From the NCBI GenBank assembly GCA_936943465.1, contig CAKZJN010000147.1, positions 1 to 16,018 of the forward strand: DNA of 16,018 nt. Reading direction: 5' to 3'. Source of the stretch: an uncultured Rhodoferax sp. Lineage in GTDB: Bacteria > Pseudomonadota > Gammaproteobacteria > Burkholderiales > Burkholderiaceae_C. Shown here in pieces: positions 13,890 to 16,018 of the stretch. A model generated the notes under the pieces. The model ran no database searches, was not told the DNA's origin, and saw only the letters and a list, made by a program, of their open reading frames with translations. The stretch's first letter is position 1. Every line of letters begins with the position of its first letter. A program made the translations under genes and the position numbers.

Positions 13890-15188
13890 ATGGCTGGTTA
13901 CGCCGACCCCGGATTCGACACACTCGCCCTGCACGCCGGTGCCACGCCCGACGCGACCGGTGCGCGGGCGGTGCCGATCCACCTCACCACCTCGTTCGTT
14001 TTTGAGTCCAGCGAACACGCGGCATCGCTGTTTAACCTCGAGCGCGCAGGCCATGTGTATTCGCGCATCAGCAACCCCACCAATGCGGTGCTGGAGCAGC
14101 GCATCAGCGCTCTCGAAGGCGGTGTGGGCGCCATCAGTGTGGCCAGCGGACAAGCCGCCCTGCACCTGTGCATTGCCACGCTGATGGGTGCGGGCAGCCA
14201 CATCGTGGCCTCGACCGCGCTGTATGGCGGCTCACAGAACCTGCTGCACTACACCCTGCGCCGCTTCGGCATCGAAACCACCTTCGTGCGGCCAGGCGAT
14301 CTGGATGGCTGGCGCGCGGCCGTGCGGCCCAACACCAAGCTATTCTTCGGCGAGACCGTGGGCAACCCGGGACTCGACGTGCTCAACACGCCCGAGGTAG
14401 CGGCCATTGCCCACGCCGCCGGTGTGCCACTGCTGGTGGACTCCACCCTCACTTCGCCCTGGTTGGCACAGCCGCTGAGCCAGGGTGCCGATTTGGTGTA
14501 CCACTCGGCCACCAAGTTTTTAAGCGGCCACGGCACGGTGATTGGTGGGCTGGTGGTGGATGGTGGCAGCTTCGACTGGGATGCATCGGGCAAGTTCCCG
14601 GAACTTTCCGCGCCCTATGAAGGCTTTCACAACATGGTGTTTACCGAGGAAGCGTCGGTTGGTGCCTTCTTGCTGCGGGCCCGGCGCGAGGGGCTGCGCG
14701 ACTTTGGCGCCTGCCTGAGTCCGCACTCGGCATGGCTGATTTTGCAGGGAATCGAGACCCTGTCGCTGCGCATGGAGCGCCACATGCGCAACACCCAGCG
14801 CGTCGTCGAATTTCTTGCCAGCCACCCGCTGGTCTCACGCGTGGGCCACCCCATGCTGGAGAGCCACCCCGACCATGCCTTGGCGCAAAAGCTACTGCCA
14901 CGCGGAGCGGGCTCGGTGTTCAGCTTTGACATCAAGGGCAGCCGCGCACAGGGCCAGGCATTTGTCGAGGCCCTCAAGGTGTTCAGCCACCTGGCTAACG
15001 TGGGCGACTGCCGCAGCCTGGTGATCCACCCGGCCAGCACCACGCACTTCCGCATGGACGATGAAGCGCTGGCCAAGGGCGGAATCAGCCAGGGCACGAT
15101 CCGCTTGTCGATCGGCCTGGAAGAGGCCGACGACTTGCTGGACGACCTGAAGCGCGCGCTGCGTGCTGCCGAGAAAGCGGGAGCCTGA
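13890..15188 (+). CDS. metY: O-acetylhomoserine aminocarboxypropyltransferase (sulfhydrylase)
   Basis: PLP enzyme that makes homocysteine from O-acetylhomoserine and sulfide (direct sulfhydrylation) for methionine synthesis. The start is the ATG at 13890, with GGAG upstream, reading MAGYADPGFDTLALHAG; an in-frame ATG at 13839 lacks such support. The 432-residue length fits MetY (about 425-435) better than MetZ (about 400). Motifs of the Cys/Met metabolism PLP family: YSRISNPTNAVLEQRISALEGG (from residue 57), SGQAALH (86-92), the cofactor strand LVDSTLTSPWL (182-192) and the PLP-binding Lys209 in HSATKFLSGHGT. Near the C-terminus are SLVIHPASTTH and ISQGTIRLSIGLE, typical of the family. An alpha/beta hydrolase gene begins immediately after the stop. 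O-succinylhomoserine use cannot be excluded from sequence alone. Confidence 0.93.
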   Translation: MAGYADPGFDTLALHAGATPDATGARAVPIHLTTSFVFESSEHAASLFNLERAGHVYSRISNPTNAVLEQRISALEGGVGAISVASGQAALHLCIATLMGAGSHIVASTALYGGSQNLLHYTLRRFGIETTFVRPGDLDGWRAAVRPNTKLFFGETVGNPGLDVLNTPEVAAIAHAAGVPLLVDSTLTSPWLAQPLSQGADLVYHSATKFLSGHGTVIGGLVVDGGSFDWDASGKFPELSAPYEGFHNMVFTEEASVGAFLLRARREGLRDFGACLSPHSAWLILQGIETLSLRMERHMRNTQRVVEFLASHPLVSRVGHPMLESHPDHALAQKLLPRGAGSVFSFDIKGSRAQGQAFVEALKVFSHLANVGDCRSLVIHPASTTHFRMDDEALAKGGISQGTIRLSIGLEEADDLLDDLKRALRAAEKAGA

Positions 15189-15189
15189 C

Positions 15190-15999
15190 ATGCACATCCA
15201 AGTCAACAACGCAGCACTCTATTGCTACACGGGGGGCAAGCCATTGGACGCTGACAAACCCACGGTGGTGTTTATCCACGGCGTGCTGAACGACCACAGC
15301 GTCTGGATTCTGCAAAGCCGCTACTTCGCCAACCACGGATGGAACGTGCTGGCGCTGGATCTGCCCGGCCACTGCCGAAGTGGCGGTACGCCAGCAAAGT
15401 CGGTCGAAGAAGCCGCAGACTGGGTCATCGCCCTGCTCGACGCCGTTGGTGCAAGCAAGGCGGCGCTGGTCGGTCACAGTTTTGGCTCGCTCGTAGCTCT
15501 GGAGGCCGCCGGTCGCGCACCGGAGCGCGTCAGCCACCTGGTGCTGGTGGGCACCGCCCACCCGATGCAAGTTTCGCCCGCGCTGATCGATGCGTCGCTC
15601 AACGCGCCGCAGAAGGCACTGGACATGGTGAACGTGTTTTCACGCGCAACACTCGCTCCGCCCCCGTCCGCGCTGGGCCCGGGCACCTGGATTTATGGCG
15701 CGTCGATGGCGCTGGGCAAAAAGGTGCTGGCCAGTAACAAGGACTTCAACCTGTTTCACACCGGCTTTGTGGCCTGCGACAGCTACCGCAACGGGGAAAA
15801 TGCAATGGAGCGTGTGACCTGCCCCACCCTGTTTGTACTGGGCGAGGTGGACCAGATGACGCCGCCCAAGGCTGCCCGCAGCCTGATTGCCAAGGCGCGT
15901 CAAGGCAAAGTCGTAATGCTGCCCGGCGGCCACCACCAGATGACCGAAACCCCGGAGCCGATGCTCAAAGCGCTGGTAGATTTTCTGCAGCCGTCCTAG
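15190..15999 (+). CDS. Alpha/beta hydrolase
   Basis: A 269-residue alpha/beta-hydrolase-fold protein. The start at 15190 is one base past the metY stop and has GGGAG about eight bases upstream; an ATG at 15163 lies inside metY. The oxyanion region is FIHGVLNDHSVW (29-39), the nucleophile elbow GHSFG (Ser97), the acid Asp221 (LGEVDQMTPP) and the base His248 in the segment PGGHHQM. The strand order and LALDLPGHCRSGG match the esterase/hydrolase group that includes MhpC- and BioH-like enzymes. The substrate is unknown; tight coupling to metY might hint at an ester in methionine metabolism, but many such genes are simply co-located. It is cytoplasmic, with no signal peptide. The ~19 bases after its stop hold nothing recognisable. 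Confidence 0.9.
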   Translation: MHIQVNNAALYCYTGGKPLDADKPTVVFIHGVLNDHSVWILQSRYFANHGWNVLALDLPGHCRSGGTPAKSVEEAADWVIALLDAVGASKAALVGHSFGSLVALEAAGRAPERVSHLVLVGTAHPMQVSPALIDASLNAPQKALDMVNVFSRATLAPPPSALGPGTWIYGASMALGKKVLASNKDFNLFHTGFVACDSYRNGENAMERVTCPTLFVLGEVDQMTPPKAARSLIAKARQGKVVMLPGGHHQMTETPEPMLKALVDFLQPS

Positions 16000-16018
16000 C
16001 CAGATCGGCATTGCGGAC

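Noticed and set aside
1..16018. Search for CRISPR arrays, tRNA/rRNA genes, IS elements, phage genes, toxin-antitoxin pairs or defence systems
   Set aside because: No regularly spaced repeats, no cloverleaf or rRNA-like sequence, no transposase or integrase motifs, and every sizeable stretch is accounted for by metabolic, transport or envelope genes.

Overview
The window looks like a chromosomal segment of a betaproteobacterium of the order Burkholderiales, most likely the family Comamonadaceae (Rhodoferax/Polaromonas/Acidovorax relatives). The basis is the GC-rich coding with long antisense open frames, the protein types, and one intergenic repeat of a kind I associate with that family. This placement is inference; no rRNA or tRNA gene is present to anchor it.

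Region 1 (1-841, minus strand, very GC-rich): the N-terminal two thirds or so of the receiver domain of a CreB-like response regulator, an unrecognised 133-residue protein, and the last ~30 codons of a further unrecognised gene. At about 842 this region meets, in the opposite orientation, the C-terminal third of gcvP (842-1729, plus strand). Both genes at the meeting point are cut, and base composition changes there, so 842 is a rearrangement or assembly joint.

Region 2 (1834-4110, plus): a complete 758-residue patatin-like phospholipase fused to a POTRA domain and an outer-membrane beta-barrel, the architecture of PlpD-type (type Vd) autotransporters.

Region 3 (4134-11913, all minus): a polyol uptake and oxidation operon. 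Transcription order is substrate-binding protein, two ABC permeases, ABC ATPase, a DalD/MtlD-family polyol dehydrogenase, a SmoS-like short-chain sorbitol dehydrogenase and an AraC-family regulator (MtlR-like). Together these should import sorbitol, mannitol or arabitol and oxidise them to ketoses (fructose, xylulose). The kinases that would feed these into central metabolism are not in the window. Two structured intergenic segments (8430-8521 and 10295-10365) bracket the permease pair and could set the ratio of binding protein to membrane components. The operon promoter region (11700-11913) carries imperfect direct repeats suited to an AraC-type activator.

Region 4 (11968-15999): a one-span small membrane protein (plus); then aroC (chorismate synthase) preceded by a two-CBS-domain protein (both minus); then, divergently, metY (O-acetylhomoserine sulfhydrylase) followed almost directly by an alpha/beta hydrolase (plus). 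This is housekeeping amino-acid metabolism.

I see no CRISPR array, transposase, phage gene, tRNA or rRNA. I found no convincing wholly new system. The most unusual items are the broken joint at ~842, the nested inverted-repeat element inside the polyol operon, and the secreted patatin autotransporter.
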